Source of the DNA: Oligoflexia bacterium
GTDB taxonomy: Bacteria > Bdellovibrionota_C > UBA2361 > JAFLCA01
NCBI GenBank assembly: GCA_019694465.1
Contig: JAIBBV010000012.1
Coordinates: forward strand, 1-64,000
Reading direction: 5' to 3'
DNA length: 64,000 bases
In this document: positions 1 to 9,013 of the stretch, piece after piece
How the letters are laid out: each line of letters opens with the position of its first letter
Position numbering within the stretch: position 1 is the stretch's first letter
Position numbers and translations under genes: made by a program
The notes under the pieces: generated by a model
Told to the model about the DNA's origin: nothing
What the model saw: only the letters and a program-made list of their open reading frames with translations
Database searches by the model: none

Positions 1-40
1 CATCTGAGCACAGGCGTATGAAGCCTAGAGTTGTTGCATG

Positions 41-88
41 TAAAAGAGGGCATCGGTAAGTCACAACATGTGACTTACCGATGCCCTC
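41..88 (-). terminator. Rho-independent terminator of rpsT
   Basis: A perfect 20-bp inverted repeat (46-65 paired with 69-88, loop of 3) lies 24 bp beyond the rpsT stop codon. Read on the minus strand the stem is followed by TTTTA. The stem is unusually long and perfect for a terminator, but position and U-run fit that role. Confidence 0.85.
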
Positions 89-111
89 AATCTTGCCTAA
101 TAGGAATAGCC

Positions 112-396
112 TTAGGCTGCCTTTGACTTAGCTGTCAAAGTCTTCTTGACATAAGCTGCAAGACGGCTCAAATGACGGCTGGCACTACGTGGATGAATGA
201 TTTTTCGACCGGCACTCTTGGAAAGAATGCGTTCGGCTGACTTCAAAAGCTCTAAGGCCTTTGTCTTGTCTCCGCTGTCTGCGGCTAAACGGGTTTCCTT
301 GATAGCAGTACGAACTGCTGCGCGGCGCACGCGATTACGATCGCGACGCTTTAGACTCTGACGATGGCGCTTTTCTGCTGACTTATGGGTAGCCAT
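112..396 (-). CDS. rpsT: 30S ribosomal protein S20 (bS20)
   Basis: Small-subunit ribosomal protein that binds 16S rRNA during 30S assembly. The 94-residue product has the usual family length and a Lys/Arg-rich start beginning MATHKSAEKRHRQS. The typical helical middle (AIKETRLAADSGDK, LLKSAERILSKSA) and the conserved IIHPRSASRHLSRLA segment near the C-terminus are present. The ATG at 396 is preceded by GGAG about 11 nt upstream. The gene stands alone on the minus strand, ends in a strong terminator and lies downstream of dcd with a 200-bp gap. Confidence 0.97.
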   Translation of the reverse strand: MATHKSAEKRHRQSLKRRDRNRVRRAAVRTAIKETRLAADSGDKTKALELLKSAERILSKSAGRKIIHPRSASRHLSRLAAYVKKTLTAKSKAA

Positions 397-517
397 TTAT
401 TTACAATCTCCAATACTCAAGATCGATGAAGCGCGGAATATAACAATAATTCCAGAGCATTACAACAAAGGGGGGCTATAAAATCGCTTGATTTAAGGGC
501 TCCTTTGCCGCGTTTTT

Positions 518-547
518 AAGGCCCAGCTTGCCTTTCCGCTGGGCCTT
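518..547. other. GC-rich inverted repeat between dcd and rpsT
   Basis: AAGGCCCAGC at 518-527 pairs perfectly with GCTGGGCCTT at 538-547 over a 10-base loop. On the minus strand (downstream of dcd) the stem is followed by a run of A, not T, so it is not a textbook terminator. It may still end or stabilise dcd mRNA. Confidence 0.45.
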
Positions 548-598
548 AGTTCTGGGCCAATTTCTGTGTAAGTTTAGCTAGTTATAAAGGCAGGCAAT

Positions 599-1117
599 CT
601 AAGCTACTTCCTTCTTACGGGGGAAGAACTCCTCACTCCAAGCCTGTGTCGCTCCTTTCTGCCCCTGGTAATGCCCTCGGCCCTTCTCGCCATACGCTAC
701 GTCTGGAGCAGACTCCATTGCCATAAAAATGAGCTGTGCGCAGCGCATTCCAGTCGTTAGTGTACGGGGATAGGGACCCAAATTTTGTAGCTCCAGTGTT
801 ACTTGACCTTGGAAATTGCAATCAATCCAGCCGCTCAGACTATGGTTTAACCACAGGCGCCCCAGCGAGCTTTTTAGCTTTAGATCGGCTACCACATCGC
901 GTGGCATTTTTAGAAACTCGCGTGTTGTGGCCAGGATAACTTCCCCAGGGAATAACGTAATAGAATCAGCTACGATGGACTCGGGGTCACGCGTTGGGCA
1001 TACCCAGCTATTGCCTAGGGTTACATCATAACTAGCCGGGTTAATCTGCTCCGGGTTGAAAGGCAAAATACCACCGCTTTCTGCGAACGCTCTAATCCAG
1101 TGATCTGGTTTAATCAT
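599..1117 (-). CDS. dcd: dCTP deaminase (Dcd family)
   Basis: Deaminates dCTP to dUTP (or on to dUMP in bifunctional members), feeding thymidylate synthesis. The 172-residue product carries the trimeric dUTPase/dCTP-deaminase fold signatures: NPASYDVTLG near residue 30, LKSSLGRLWLNH around the substrate-binding Ser/Arg, GWIDCNFQGQVTLELQN in the core, and GHYQGQKGATQA near the C-terminus. The ATG at 1117 is chosen over one 21 bp upstream because only it has a ribosome-binding site (TAGGA, 3 bases before the ATG). Monofunctional and bifunctional forms cannot be told apart by eye. Confidence 0.9.
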   Translation of the reverse strand: MIKPDHWIRAFAESGGILPFNPEQINPASYDVTLGNSWVCPTRDPESIVADSITLFPGEVILATTREFLKMPRDVVADLKLKSSLGRLWLNHSLSGWIDCNFQGQVTLELQNLGPYPRTLTTGMRCAQLIFMAMESAPDVAYGEKGRGHYQGQKGATQAWSEEFFPRKKEVA

Positions 1118-1259
1118 ATTTCCTACTGCTATAAGCATGAGACGGTATTAGTCTGGCCCGTGTAACCGGGCCTTGTAGCCGACGAACTCATCCTGGAAGG
1201 GTACTTCCGAGACGAGTTCTAGCCAAGCAGGCCCAAAAAAGCAACGACGTTCATCGCGC

Positions 1260-2789
1260 ATGGATTCGGATACTTCGGCATTATTCAAGAACGTGCTCCT
1301 GGTTGAGGATGATCCGGGGCATGCCTTATTGATAAAGCGCGCTATGAAGGCGTTTGTCGCCGAGATAACGCATGTTGAAACAGTTGCTCAGGCCTTAGCG
1401 GAGCTGCAGGAAAGAAAGCCCGAGCTCATAGTAACCGACCTCAATTTGCCTGATAGTGGTGGGCCCGGACCACAGCGCCTTGATCATGTCAGAAAATTTC
1501 TTGCGCTTGAAGTGTCTACGCCGGTGATCGTGCTTACCTCTTCTACTGCGCTCGATGATGCTGTCGATGCTATGCGCATGGGGGCTCGCGACTTCATTGT
1601 CAAAAACTTCGATGGCGACTTTAAGTCTCTATTAGGCCTGTCGCTGTCGAGACTGCTCACGATGCTACTAATTGAGCAGGACAGAGCACGCTTGCAGCGC
1701 GAGATGCTAGCGCTGCGCGAATCAATTGAAAATGGAGCTGATGGTTTCGCAATTATTAGTTCGCGTGGTGAGCTGCTTTACTCTAATCGCGCCTACCTGA
1801 AGTTTGTGGAATCTTGCGGTGCTGCAGCGGCGGGACTTTTTTTTGAAAACTTTACCTCCAAAGTTGCTAAGCATGAGCAGTTAATTTCTGACTTTCGTCG
1901 AGCACTGAGCACTCTTACTGAAGGCGCAGTATTTACCACCGAGGTGACTTTTGTTCAGGACAAACAGCATGCCTTCGGTGTCAGCATATCCGGTATTAAG
2001 TCGAGTGAGGCAGGCCATCCGCAATTTGTAGTTTGGGTACGAGATATTTCTGAGCAGTTGCGGCGTGAGAAGTTTCAGCGCGAGATATTGTCGACGACAA
2101 CACATGATTTAAAAGGACCCCTTGGGGCGATAATGATTTCAAGTGAATTGCTGCTCGACTTAGTCGGACAGCGCCCCGGAAAGGAAAAGGAGCTTGTTCT
2201 ACGCATCGCTTCTTCCGCCCAAGGAGCCATCAACCTGATCGACGAATTTTTGAGCGCACGGCGCATACAGGAAGGGACATTTATTTTGAAGCCCCAGCCG
2301 CAAAGTTTAGCGGCGCTGACTAGCGAAGTGATTGAGAATCAACTGCCGATTGCAACCGCTAGGGCGATTTCTTTAGAACTGGGCCAAAGTGAGGGCGATG
2401 TTAGCGTTCCGGTCGATCGTATCGGTTTTCAACGAGTCTTGGGTAACCTGCTTAGTAATGCACTCAAATTCACTCCGCGCGGGGGCTCGGTGCGCATCAT
2501 GTTGCATGGTAGCGCTGAGGAGGTCCGCCTGAGTGTCCAGGATACAGGTAGCGGCATGGAGCCATCGGAGGTTCAACGCTTGTTTCAACGCTTTTCGCGC
2601 CTTGAGAAGCACCAGCAGATAGCGGGGACAGGCTTGGGCTTATTCGTTGTAAAAAGCATCGTAGCAGCCCATGGCGGAAGTGTATCAGTATCTAGTAAGG
2701 TAGGTGAGGGTACCCGCTTTGATGTAACCTTTCCGCGTCGCCCACCAGTTAATGAGCGCGGAGAGCTGATCAGCCTCGATTTTGCTTAG
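1260..2789 (+). CDS. hybrid response regulator / histidine kinase (REC-PAS-HisKA-HATPase)
   Basis: Cytoplasmic signalling kinase of 509 residues with an N-terminal receiver domain: acidic pair in VEDDPG, phospho-acceptor Asp60 in LIVTDLNLP, Lys115. A PAS-like segment follows (about 150-265, ending WVRDISEQ), then a HisKA dimerisation helix with His282 in THDLKGPLGA. The ATPase domain has the N-box NLLSNALKF, the G1 box DTGSGM and the G2 box GTGLGL. No transmembrane segment is visible, so input probably comes through the receiver or PAS domain. The next two genes, an anchored protein and a lipoprotein, lie close on the same strand. Confidence 0.9.
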   Translation: MDSDTSALFKNVLLVEDDPGHALLIKRAMKAFVAEITHVETVAQALAELQERKPELIVTDLNLPDSGGPGPQRLDHVRKFLALEVSTPVIVLTSSTALDDAVDAMRMGARDFIVKNFDGDFKSLLGLSLSRLLTMLLIEQDRARLQREMLALRESIENGADGFAIISSRGELLYSNRAYLKFVESCGAAAAGLFFENFTSKVAKHEQLISDFRRALSTLTEGAVFTTEVTFVQDKQHAFGVSISGIKSSEAGHPQFVVWVRDISEQLRREKFQREILSTTTHDLKGPLGAIMISSELLLDLVGQRPGKEKELVLRIASSAQGAINLIDEFLSARRIQEGTFILKPQPQSLAALTSEVIENQLPIATARAISLELGQSEGDVSVPVDRIGFQRVLGNLLSNALKFTPRGGSVRIMLHGSAEEVRLSVQDTGSGMEPSEVQRLFQRFSRLEKHQQIAGTGLGLFVVKSIVAAHGGSVSVSSKVGEGTRFDVTFPRRPPVNERGELISLDFA

Positions 2790-2799
2790 AAGGTCCACG

Positions 2800-3228
2800 A
2801 TGTCGCTTGTTGAGAATGCAGCATACGTTGCTGGCACGGGCCTGGCCCTGGTGGCTCTGGTTGGCCTCAAGCGTGCTTTAAGAGGCTCCCCGCGCGCTAC
2901 CGGGAAGGCATTGACTGCATGGGCGAAAAGCGTGAAATTTTCTACTCAGCAGCTAACAGCGATGCGATCGCTGTGGCACTGGTATAGGACCAAAAAGCAA
3001 CCAGCCGCAGACCCGCTCAAGTTGCTTAGTACGGCCGATGTGGCAGACCTTCTCAAGAAGTGCTCATTGGACTATAAGCCGGAGCGCTTGCGCGCGCCTA
3101 ACGAAGAGAAGGCGCGCCAACGTTTCGGAGCTGAGTTGGGCCAGCTGGGTATGGATGATATTCATGCCCAGGTTGTGGTGGGTATGAGGTATGGCCAGTT
3201 AGGCCCAGCTACTGATGGTGGGCGCTGA
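2800..3228 (+). CDS. membrane-anchored protein of unknown function
   Basis: I do not recognise this 142-residue protein. It starts with one hydrophobic segment (roughly residues 6-25, AAYVAGTGLALVALVGL) followed by a basic stretch, so a single-pass anchor with a cytoplasmic body is likely. The remainder is helical and charged (LSTADVADLLKKCSLDYKPE). The ATG at 2800 has AAGG seven bases upstream; a TTG at 2782 would overlap the kinase stop codon. It follows the hybrid kinase by 10 bp, so the two are probably co-transcribed. Confidence 0.6.
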   Translation: MSLVENAAYVAGTGLALVALVGLKRALRGSPRATGKALTAWAKSVKFSTQQLTAMRSLWHWYRTKKQPAADPLKLLSTADVADLLKKCSLDYKPERLRAPNEEKARQRFGAELGQLGMDDIHAQVVVGMRYGQLGPATDGGR

Positions 3229-3284
3229 TGCCTGCTGACATATAGTGAGGCGTAAGGATTTTTACAAGCACAACGAGGAAACTT

Positions 3285-3728
3285 ATGAGGTATATGATTA
3301 AGCAGGTCGCAACACTGGTTGTATTGATGTGCTGCCTGAGCGCATGCGCTCCACGTGGCGAGACAAAGAATTTGGATGAAATTCTGGCGGCCTCCAAGGC
3401 ACGCTATTCTAGGGTATCTTCCGCCATGGCGCAGCAAGATGTTGGCGCCGCCCTCAGCACAGTTTCAAAACACTTGGAGGCACTTGTCTCCGGTGATGCA
3501 ATGCATGCCGGCCAGGACTTAGGTCAGGTAGCTGATTTGCTATCACAACTTGTATCCAAGTCTGGCTATACTGTTCGGCCGGCAATGGGTGAGATCATGG
3601 CGCAATACAGAAATTTGGCAAGCAGCAGTGGCCATACTCAAGTAACAAGTGCGCAGCTTAAGCTGTTGGCCGCACGCACCTATGATTTGCTATCTGGCGA
3701 GCTTGAAACAACCAAGTTTGGTGTTTAG
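3285..3728 (+). CDS. small lipoprotein of unknown function
   Basis: The 147-residue product begins with a short basic start, a hydrophobic stretch and the lipobox LSAC (Cys about residue 21), so it is predicted to be lipidated and anchored in the membrane facing the periplasm. The mature part is Ala/Ser-rich and helical with no motif I recognise. The ATG at 3285 follows a good ribosome-binding site (GAGG, 6 bases upstream). It lies 56 bp behind the membrane-anchored gene and probably belongs to the same unit as the hybrid kinase. Confidence 0.7.
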   Translation: MRYMIKQVATLVVLMCCLSACAPRGETKNLDEILAASKARYSRVSSAMAQQDVGAALSTVSKHLEALVSGDAMHAGQDLGQVADLLSQLVSKSGYTVRPAMGEIMAQYRNLASSSGHTQVTSAQLKLLAARTYDLLSGELETTKFGV

Positions 3729-3833
3729 GAAAGCGCTGAACAAATACAATTGCGCTGCTTGAGATTCCCGGCCTTGCCGCTATAAACATGGCTAGCGCTG
3801 CATGTTGGCCGCGCTTTGCTCGACTACTTCGTA

Positions 3834-4466
3834 TTATGAATTGAGCTTGCGTTCGAGACGCGCGATGTCCAGTAGTTCCCCAAGCTGCATTAGATCGTGC
3901 AAGCTTCTGCATTCAGGCTGCAAGACTTGCACCAGCGCAGATCTGGTAATCTTTATTAGCAGAAAGCATCCGCCATTCTTAAGAGTGTATATATCAGCCT
4001 TACGGTGCCTAACCTCGACTTGCTCTTTGTTCTCAAACTGTAGAACCGGCGGCTCTAGCTCGGCGAAAGCTTGAATCAGACCAAACGGAATCATCGAAGC
4101 AAACTTAGGGTGCGGCACTAAAACGCGCACTTTGATGTCGGCGGTCTCGGAGGAAGTGTAGGTGCGCTCTGCCATGATGTATTCGCGCAGCGTTTCCTCT
4201 TCCTGAGCTCCGGCTATGAAAGATCCGGTACCAGGGGCAATCCATGTATTGAGCAACCCGGGGCCCTCTTGAACCGAAAACACTTTGGCAAATTCCGAGC
4301 CAGGCTTGAACCAACGTGGGCCGTATAGGTCCTCGTTGCTGCGCTTCATTTCAAATTTCTGCATCTCGGGCGAGTTCATGAGATCGCCCAAAGGGTCAGC
4401 ATAGGCCAGGCTGCCCCAATTTAGCGAAATTACTAACGAAAGTGCCAAGATCAGTCTCATATCCAT
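3834..4466 (-). CDS. secreted protein of unknown function
   Basis: A 210-residue protein with a standard Sec signal peptide (hydrophobic core from residue 5, probable cleavage after AYA near residue 23). The mature protein has mixed beta-rich segments (TADIKVRVLVPHP, EPPVLQFENKEQVEVRHRKADIYTLK) and no family motif I recognise. It is convergent with the lipoprotein at 3285-3728 and shares the minus strand with the receiver protein upstream (145-bp gap). Function unknown; a periplasmic location is the only supported statement. Confidence 0.6.
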   Translation of the reverse strand: MDMRLILALSLVISLNWGSLAYADPLGDLMNSPEMQKFEMKRSNEDLYGPRWFKPGSEFAKVFSVQEGPGLLNTWIAPGTGSFIAGAQEEETLREYIMAERTYTSSETADIKVRVLVPHPKFASMIPFGLIQAFAELEPPVLQFENKEQVEVRHRKADIYTLKNGGCFLLIKITRSALVQVLQPECRSLHDLMQLGELLDIARLERKLNS

Positions 4467-4611
4467 ATTATGCTAAGAATGTCTTTCCTAAGAACCTAAG
4501 GCGCCAGGCAGAAAAACGCCAGAGACCCCAATAAGAGCAAGCAACTGGGCGCGTACCAAGCCTAAAAACTCTGTAAAAAGGTGTGAAGATTTTGGCTTAT
4601 CAGTTGGCGTC

Positions 4612-5373
4612 TTAAGCGCCATCTTCTTTCTGTGGCTCGCTCTCACCGGGTTCATCGTCAGCACGAGTGGTCTTAAGCCGTTTGCGGAGACGACCAAGGC
4701 GAGTGGCAGGTCCCTTGCCGCGCTCGATGCAAAACTTTTCAAGTGCTTCCATCAACCCGTTATCCCCGCCTTTAGCGAATGTTTTGGCGAGTTCGGCTGA
4801 ACGGCGCAGGGTGCTCACTGCGCGTGGTATTTCGCGACGTGCAGTTTCAAATTGGAGTGCTTGGCGCATTACTGTAGCTGCCTTATCCAAACTGGACATC
4901 ATGATTGCCACTAGCGCTTCATTGCGGTCCTTGGCCTGTAGCACAGCGTCGGCGATTGGATCACCTTTAGTGGCCATCGCGATCGCGAGTTCAAGCGTAT
5001 CGCTGGTAAATGGTTTGCACAGGTACCCTCGTGCTCCCATGATTAGAAGATCGAATACGTCATCGACGTTTGGTTGATAGGAGGAGGGAATTGCGATTGT
5101 TTGAGAGTCAATTTCGAGCACCTTCTTTAGGAACTCGGTGGTGGGCATGTTAGTCTTTTTGGCGTCGAAAATTATATGCGTAAAGCGGCGACCCTGAATT
5201 TTTTCTAGTGCTTGTAGATGATTGGGAACATCGCTTACTCCGCCATACCCCAAGTTCTTGATGGTAGTGCGCATGTTATTGCGATCATTCGGTTCAGACT
5301 CAACGATCAAGACCGAAGCCTTGGATCGTTCGACCGTGGTCATTACTACGTTTGTGTCTTCGCCTGGAAACAT
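4612..5373 (-). CDS. CheY-like response regulator with helical C-terminal extension
   Basis: The first ~135 residues form a receiver domain: beta-1 VLIVESEPND, where the usual Asp pair is replaced by Glu/Ser/Glu, phospho-acceptor Asp70 in HIIFDAKKTNMP, and Lys120 in GYLCKPF. The remaining ~110 residues are helical and basic and carry no recognised DNA-binding or enzymatic domain (RLGRLRKRLKTT, acidic tail). It may act by protein-protein contact. The ATG at 5373 has a weak purine-rich upstream site; an in-frame Met at residue 11 is an alternative start. Confidence 0.8.
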   Translation of the reverse strand: MFPGEDTNVVMTTVERSKASVLIVESEPNDRNNMRTTIKNLGYGGVSDVPNHLQALEKIQGRRFTHIIFDAKKTNMPTTEFLKKVLEIDSQTIAIPSSYQPNVDDVFDLLIMGARGYLCKPFTSDTLELAIAMATKGDPIADAVLQAKDRNEALVAIMMSSLDKAATVMRQALQFETARREIPRAVSTLRRSAELAKTFAKGGDNGLMEALEKFCIERGKGPATRLGRLRKRLKTTRADDEPGESEPQKEDGA

Positions 5374-5750
5374 GTTTGCTCTTCTTTCGTTTTCAATAGC
5401 AAGTTAAGCCGATGCCTAACGCTACTGATTTCCACTCGATCACGCTCCGCATCGTAGACGTCGATGTTGATTCGACTACGAACACTACATTTGGGCTTCG
5501 CGTGGCACGAGGGAAACCCCTCTCCCTAGTACCAGTTATCGTCCAGACGCTGGAATTCCTTAAGGCCTGAGGTTTCGGGTTATGTGGCCACTGGGCGATT
5601 TTAGCTAGGTATAACTACCTATAATCATTATGCCTATTCCAGTAGTTTTGGGCCCCCCTGACAATCCTATCGCTAGCAGAGATTAGCAAAATCGCCCCAG
5701 CTAATGTGTGGAATATAGGCCTGATTTAGGGGCAGGGGCGGTCTACGCGG
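5374..5750. other. 377-bp intergenic stretch without a recognised gene
   Basis: No ORF with coding character and no RNA family I can recognise. It must hold the promoter for the response regulator (minus strand) and the 3' end of the M48 protease gene. A small palindrome (GGTATAACTACC, 5609-5620) runs into TATAAT at 5620-5625. Confidence 0.4.
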
Positions 5751-6377
5751 CTATTCAGCTGATGCCGCTTGTACTAGCGCTGCTCTTTGTTCTAGGGACT
5801 GTCGCTCCTGGCTCGCGCCAAGTTGTGCTGTGAGCCGGTAGAGCAGGTTAGGAGCCTGCTGTGAGTCAAATCCGAGTGCACGCATTAGGTTTAGTGCAAA
5901 GAAGTCAGCCTGCCTTTCCTCCTCCAGCGGCATGTTCACTACGTGTCCACTGGGTGCTGAGAAGCCGCGCAGAGCAGCTAAACTTGGGCGTTCGCGCATA
6001 AATTGTAGTCTGATATGTCCTAATTCATGGGCCAGCACAAAGGCCAATTCATGCGCATTAGCGAGATTATTGATGAGGCCACGAGTTACAACTATTTCCT
6101 GCGCGTTCCGTGCGTATGCGTTTGATCGTGTTTCTTGAGAAATGCTTAGGCGCGGAGTGGGGAGGTTACTAGCTAGAGATAGCCGGGACAGCACCACCCG
6201 TGATTCGCTTAACCAGGCCTGATCAGCTTGGGGTTGGCAGTAGAGAAAGTCTTCCGCCCAGGCGCCGGTGGTTAAACTTAAGGCCAGTGCTAAACCGGCC
6301 GCCACAAGCGCGACTTTTCCTAAGGTCGAAGTAAATTTGCCAGCAGGTGGTATGTGGCGGCCTTTCAAAGAATACAA
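5751..6377 (-). CDS. M48-family zinc metalloprotease, exported
   Basis: A 208-residue protein with a basic N-terminus and a hydrophobic signal or anchor segment (residues ~22-40, then AWA before EDF), so its catalytic part is periplasmic. The gluzincin motif HELGH is at residues 117-121 and the third zinc ligand is probably Glu154 in EEERQAD, a spacing typical of M48 peptidases. It is short for the family and lacks TPR repeats, as in stand-alone envelope quality-control proteases. The start is the first ATG; no strong ribosome-binding site is visible. Confidence 0.8.
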   Translation of the reverse strand: MYSLKGRHIPPAGKFTSTLGKVALVAAGLALALSLTTGAWAEDFLYCQPQADQAWLSESRVVLSRLSLASNLPTPRLSISQETRSNAYARNAQEIVVTRGLINNLANAHELAFVLAHELGHIRLQFMRERPSLAALRGFSAPSGHVVNMPLEEERQADFFALNLMRALGFDSQQAPNLLYRLTAQLGASQERQSLEQRAALVQAASAE

Positions 6378-6477
6378 ACTGCACCTAACTTCAAAAAACC
6401 TAGTGGCAGTCTCATGTGTTCCCGACTGAGAGTGCTTTGTCGCTAAGTAATCGGGCTTGTAGTACGAACCGGGTGTA

Positions 6478-6605
6478 CTCCTAGACCAATCCAGACGCTT
6501 TCCATTTAGAGCCTTTTAGGACGCATCGCGGTGCTGGGCTCGCTGGCGTTGCCTCCGCGAGATTTATTTGCACCTAAAGAACTAATCGGATTGAGTACCT
6601 AGGAG
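6478..6605 (+). ncRNA. candidate structured RNA upstream of the cyclo-ligase gene
   Basis: The 400-bp gap before the 5-formyltetrahydrofolate cyclo-ligase gene contains nested complementary arms: CTCCTAG 6478-6484 with CTAGGAG 6599-6605, GGTGC 6530-6534 with GCACC 6570-6574, CTCGC 6539-6543 with GCGAG 6557-6561, and GGC/GCC inside. In many bacteria the 6S RNA gene sits just upstream of this enzyme. The structure and position are suggestive, but I cannot match the 6S consensus bubble, so the call is weak. Confidence 0.25.
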
Positions 6606-6779
6606 CTAATGTATTGAGTGCTCCACCCGAATGAATATTCGGTAGGGAATGCTCAGCGGAGAGGGCAGCCATCAATCAGTCGAAGAATTGATCTTGTGCC
6701 ACCTGGCTTGTCTCGGTCAGATAGGAGCCGGAAGCTTGGCCATGGGCTGGGGAGATAGCAGTTTAAATGCGAGGTTGCT

Positions 6780-7412
6780 GTGGGCGGTGGTCGAAGGGCT
6801 CGAGAACTAAGAGCTGAAATGAAGAAGGTACTGGGGCGCTTGGACGACCGTTGGTTGCAGGCTGCTAGTAGGGAGCTGTGTGCACAGCTTACCCGCCTTG
6901 TCGAAACCGAAATTCCGCGCGACATAGAGCATGTCTTGGCGTGGGTTTCATTTTTCCCGGGCGAGGTGGATCTATCTAAGTTTATTACCGAGCAACTAGA
7001 CAAACGTAATGTGTACTTGCCCAGGACGCTGCCTGACCACAGCATGAACTTTATATCAATTGGCAAAGATTGGATGGGACGGATGGAGTCTGGGCATTTA
7101 GGAATTCCTGAGCCCGGTGAGCAGTCTGGGAAATTGTATGAGCCAGCTTGGTCGCATCAGACGCTAGTAGTGGTGCCAGGCTTGGCCTTTGACTCACAGG
7201 GTAGCCGCTTGGGCCGAGGTGGTGGATTCTACGATCGTTTCTTCGCCCGCCCGCCCATGATTGAGTCGGTTAAAGTGGGCGTTTGTTGGAAGTTGCAAAT
7301 AGTAGAGTCCGTTCCGACTGAATCGCATGACATGATGATTGACTGGATCTGTCATGAGGAAGGCTGGGTTCGCACTGGGTTTGAAGAAGACGACTCTTTT
7401 GATCAGGAGTAG
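6780..7412 (+). CDS. fau: 5-formyltetrahydrofolate cyclo-ligase
   Basis: Cytoplasmic enzyme that converts 5-formyl-THF with ATP to 5,10-methenyl-THF and so returns stored folate to one-carbon metabolism. The family signature VPGLAFDSQGSRLGRGGGFYDRF, with the Gly-rich phosphate-binding loop, is intact near residues 127-149. Total length (210) is normal. The GTG at 6780 has GAGG upstream; an ATG at 6819 is an alternative start. rny follows after 9 bp, so the two are probably one operon. Confidence 0.9.
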   Translation: MGGGRRARELRAEMKKVLGRLDDRWLQAASRELCAQLTRLVETEIPRDIEHVLAWVSFFPGEVDLSKFITEQLDKRNVYLPRTLPDHSMNFISIGKDWMGRMESGHLGIPEPGEQSGKLYEPAWSHQTLVVVPGLAFDSQGSRLGRGGGFYDRFFARPPMIESVKVGVCWKLQIVESVPTESHDMMIDWICHEEGWVRTGFEEDDSFDQE

Positions 7413-7421
7413 ACACGCGCG

Positions 7422-8978
7422 ATGTACGGTCAATGGATTATTCCGATTATCGTAGCGCTGTCCTTGGCAGCTGGCGCTGCGCTAGGTCAGTTTTGGCGTA
7501 TCCGCTGGTTGCGTATGCGGCTACGGCGAGAGGTACACCGTATCCTCGATGACGCCAAGCGCCGTGGGCAGGCAGAAATTGCCGACGCACAGTTGCAGGC
7601 ACAGCGGCTGTTTCTAGATAAAAGCCAGGAGGTTCAGAGTGGCTTCGATGATTTACGTGAGCAGTTAGGCGCGCGCGAAGCGCAGTTGAATGAGCGCGCT
7701 GTGCAGCTGGAAAAAGTGGAAGCGGCGCAACAAGAGCGTATTACAGCGCTTGCAGCTCGAGAGCGCGCGCTGCTAAGTCGCGAGCAGGAAAGCGAACGTT
7801 TGCGGCGGCAGCTGGAAAGTGACTTGGCGCGAATTTCTCGAATGGACCCCGAGGAGGCGCAGCGTCAGGCGTTGGAGCAGGCACGGCTAGTGATCGGTCC
7901 TGAAGTGGATCGTTATCGTGAACAGCTATTGCGTGATGCCAGCGAGACTGTCGACCGGCGTGTGCGTAGTATGCTGGCAACCGCGCTGGAACGTTGTGTG
8001 CGCGATGGAGTCGCCTCAGCCACTTCTGTATTGCTGCCGCTGAGCGATCCGGAAATGAAGGGTAGGGTGATTGGTCGAGACGGCCGTAATATACGAGCGT
8101 TCGAGGCGATTACAGGAGTTGATGTACTTTTGGACGAAGTGCCTGGAAGCGTGATGTTGGCAAGCCATAACCCAGAACGGCGTGAAATCGCACGTCAGGC
8201 TTTGCAGCAACTCATCGGTGACGGGAGAATTCAGCCTTCGCGTATTGAGCAAGTCGTATCCGAGACTAAGGCTTCCCTGCAGGAGCAGTGTTTAGAGTGG
8301 GGCAGGCAGGTGGCGCAGCAGGCACATTGTGGCGACTTGCATGCCGATGTGTTGAGGATATTGGGACAGCTAAAGCTTCGTGCTAGCTACGGGCAGAATG
8401 TGCTCGCGCATCTGGCGGAGTGCGCTAGTTTCGCCGCGCTGGTAGGGGCCGAGCTGGGATTGGCTGCGGCTGATCGCGTCAAGCTTGTGCGTGCAGCTCT
8501 GTTACATGATATCGGCAAGGCACTTCCGGATAGTAGTGGTGAGCCGCATGCCTTAGCCGGCGCACGCTTTTTAGCTAAGTATGGCGAGGACGCACAAGTT
8601 GTAAATGCCGTAGCTGCTCATCATACAGAAGTGGCGGATGAGTCATTTCTCGCCCCTTTAGTGCGAGCTGTCGACGCGATGTCAGCTGGTAGACCTGGAG
8701 CGCGACGCGAGGACGTACAGGCCACATTGAAACGCATGGATCAAATGGAGGAGCTCGCTAAGCGTGAGCCAGGCGTGCGTGAGGCCTTTGTTCTGCAGGC
8801 TGGGCGTGAGTTGCATGTAGTGGTTGATTCGTCTGTGCTCAGTGATCAGGAGGCGCAGAGCCTCGTGCAACGGCTGGTACAGTCTATTGAGCGTGCCATC
8901 AACTTTTCTGGTCGCGTGCGAGTGTCGGTAATTCGCGAGGTAAAAATCGAAGCTATCGCAACTTGGCAAGCACGCTAA
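7422..8978 (+). CDS. rny: ribonuclease Y
   Basis: Membrane-anchored endoribonuclease that starts mRNA decay. Domains in order: an N-terminal transmembrane helix (residues ~5-25), a long charged coiled coil rich in Glu/Arg/Gln (about 30-190), a KH domain with GRDGRNIRAFE (~215-270), and an HD phosphohydrolase domain with LLHDIGKAL (~365) and AAHHTE. Length 518 matches the family. It overlaps nothing and sits 9 bp behind the cyclo-ligase gene. RNase Y is typical of Firmicutes but is also found in several Gram-negative groups outside the enteric model. Confidence 0.95.
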   Translation: MYGQWIIPIIVALSLAAGAALGQFWRIRWLRMRLRREVHRILDDAKRRGQAEIADAQLQAQRLFLDKSQEVQSGFDDLREQLGAREAQLNERAVQLEKVEAAQQERITALAARERALLSREQESERLRRQLESDLARISRMDPEEAQRQALEQARLVIGPEVDRYREQLLRDASETVDRRVRSMLATALERCVRDGVASATSVLLPLSDPEMKGRVIGRDGRNIRAFEAITGVDVLLDEVPGSVMLASHNPERREIARQALQQLIGDGRIQPSRIEQVVSETKASLQEQCLEWGRQVAQQAHCGDLHADVLRILGQLKLRASYGQNVLAHLAECASFAALVGAELGLAAADRVKLVRAALLHDIGKALPDSSGEPHALAGARFLAKYGEDAQVVNAVAAHHTEVADESFLAPLVRAVDAMSAGRPGARREDVQATLKRMDQMEELAKREPGVREAFVLQAGRELHVVVDSSVLSDQEAQSLVQRLVQSIERAINFSGRVRVSVIREVKIEAIATWQAR

Positions 8979-9013
8979 GGCCAAGAAGCTCTGCTTTGCT
9001 GCTGTTAGCGTAA

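Noticed and set aside
518-547. Terminator for dcd
   Set aside because: The stem is followed by A residues on the transcribed side, so it is listed only as an inverted repeat.
6478-6605. Firm call of 6S RNA
   Set aside because: Position fits, but the bulge-and-helix consensus could not be matched by eye, so it is only a low-confidence candidate.
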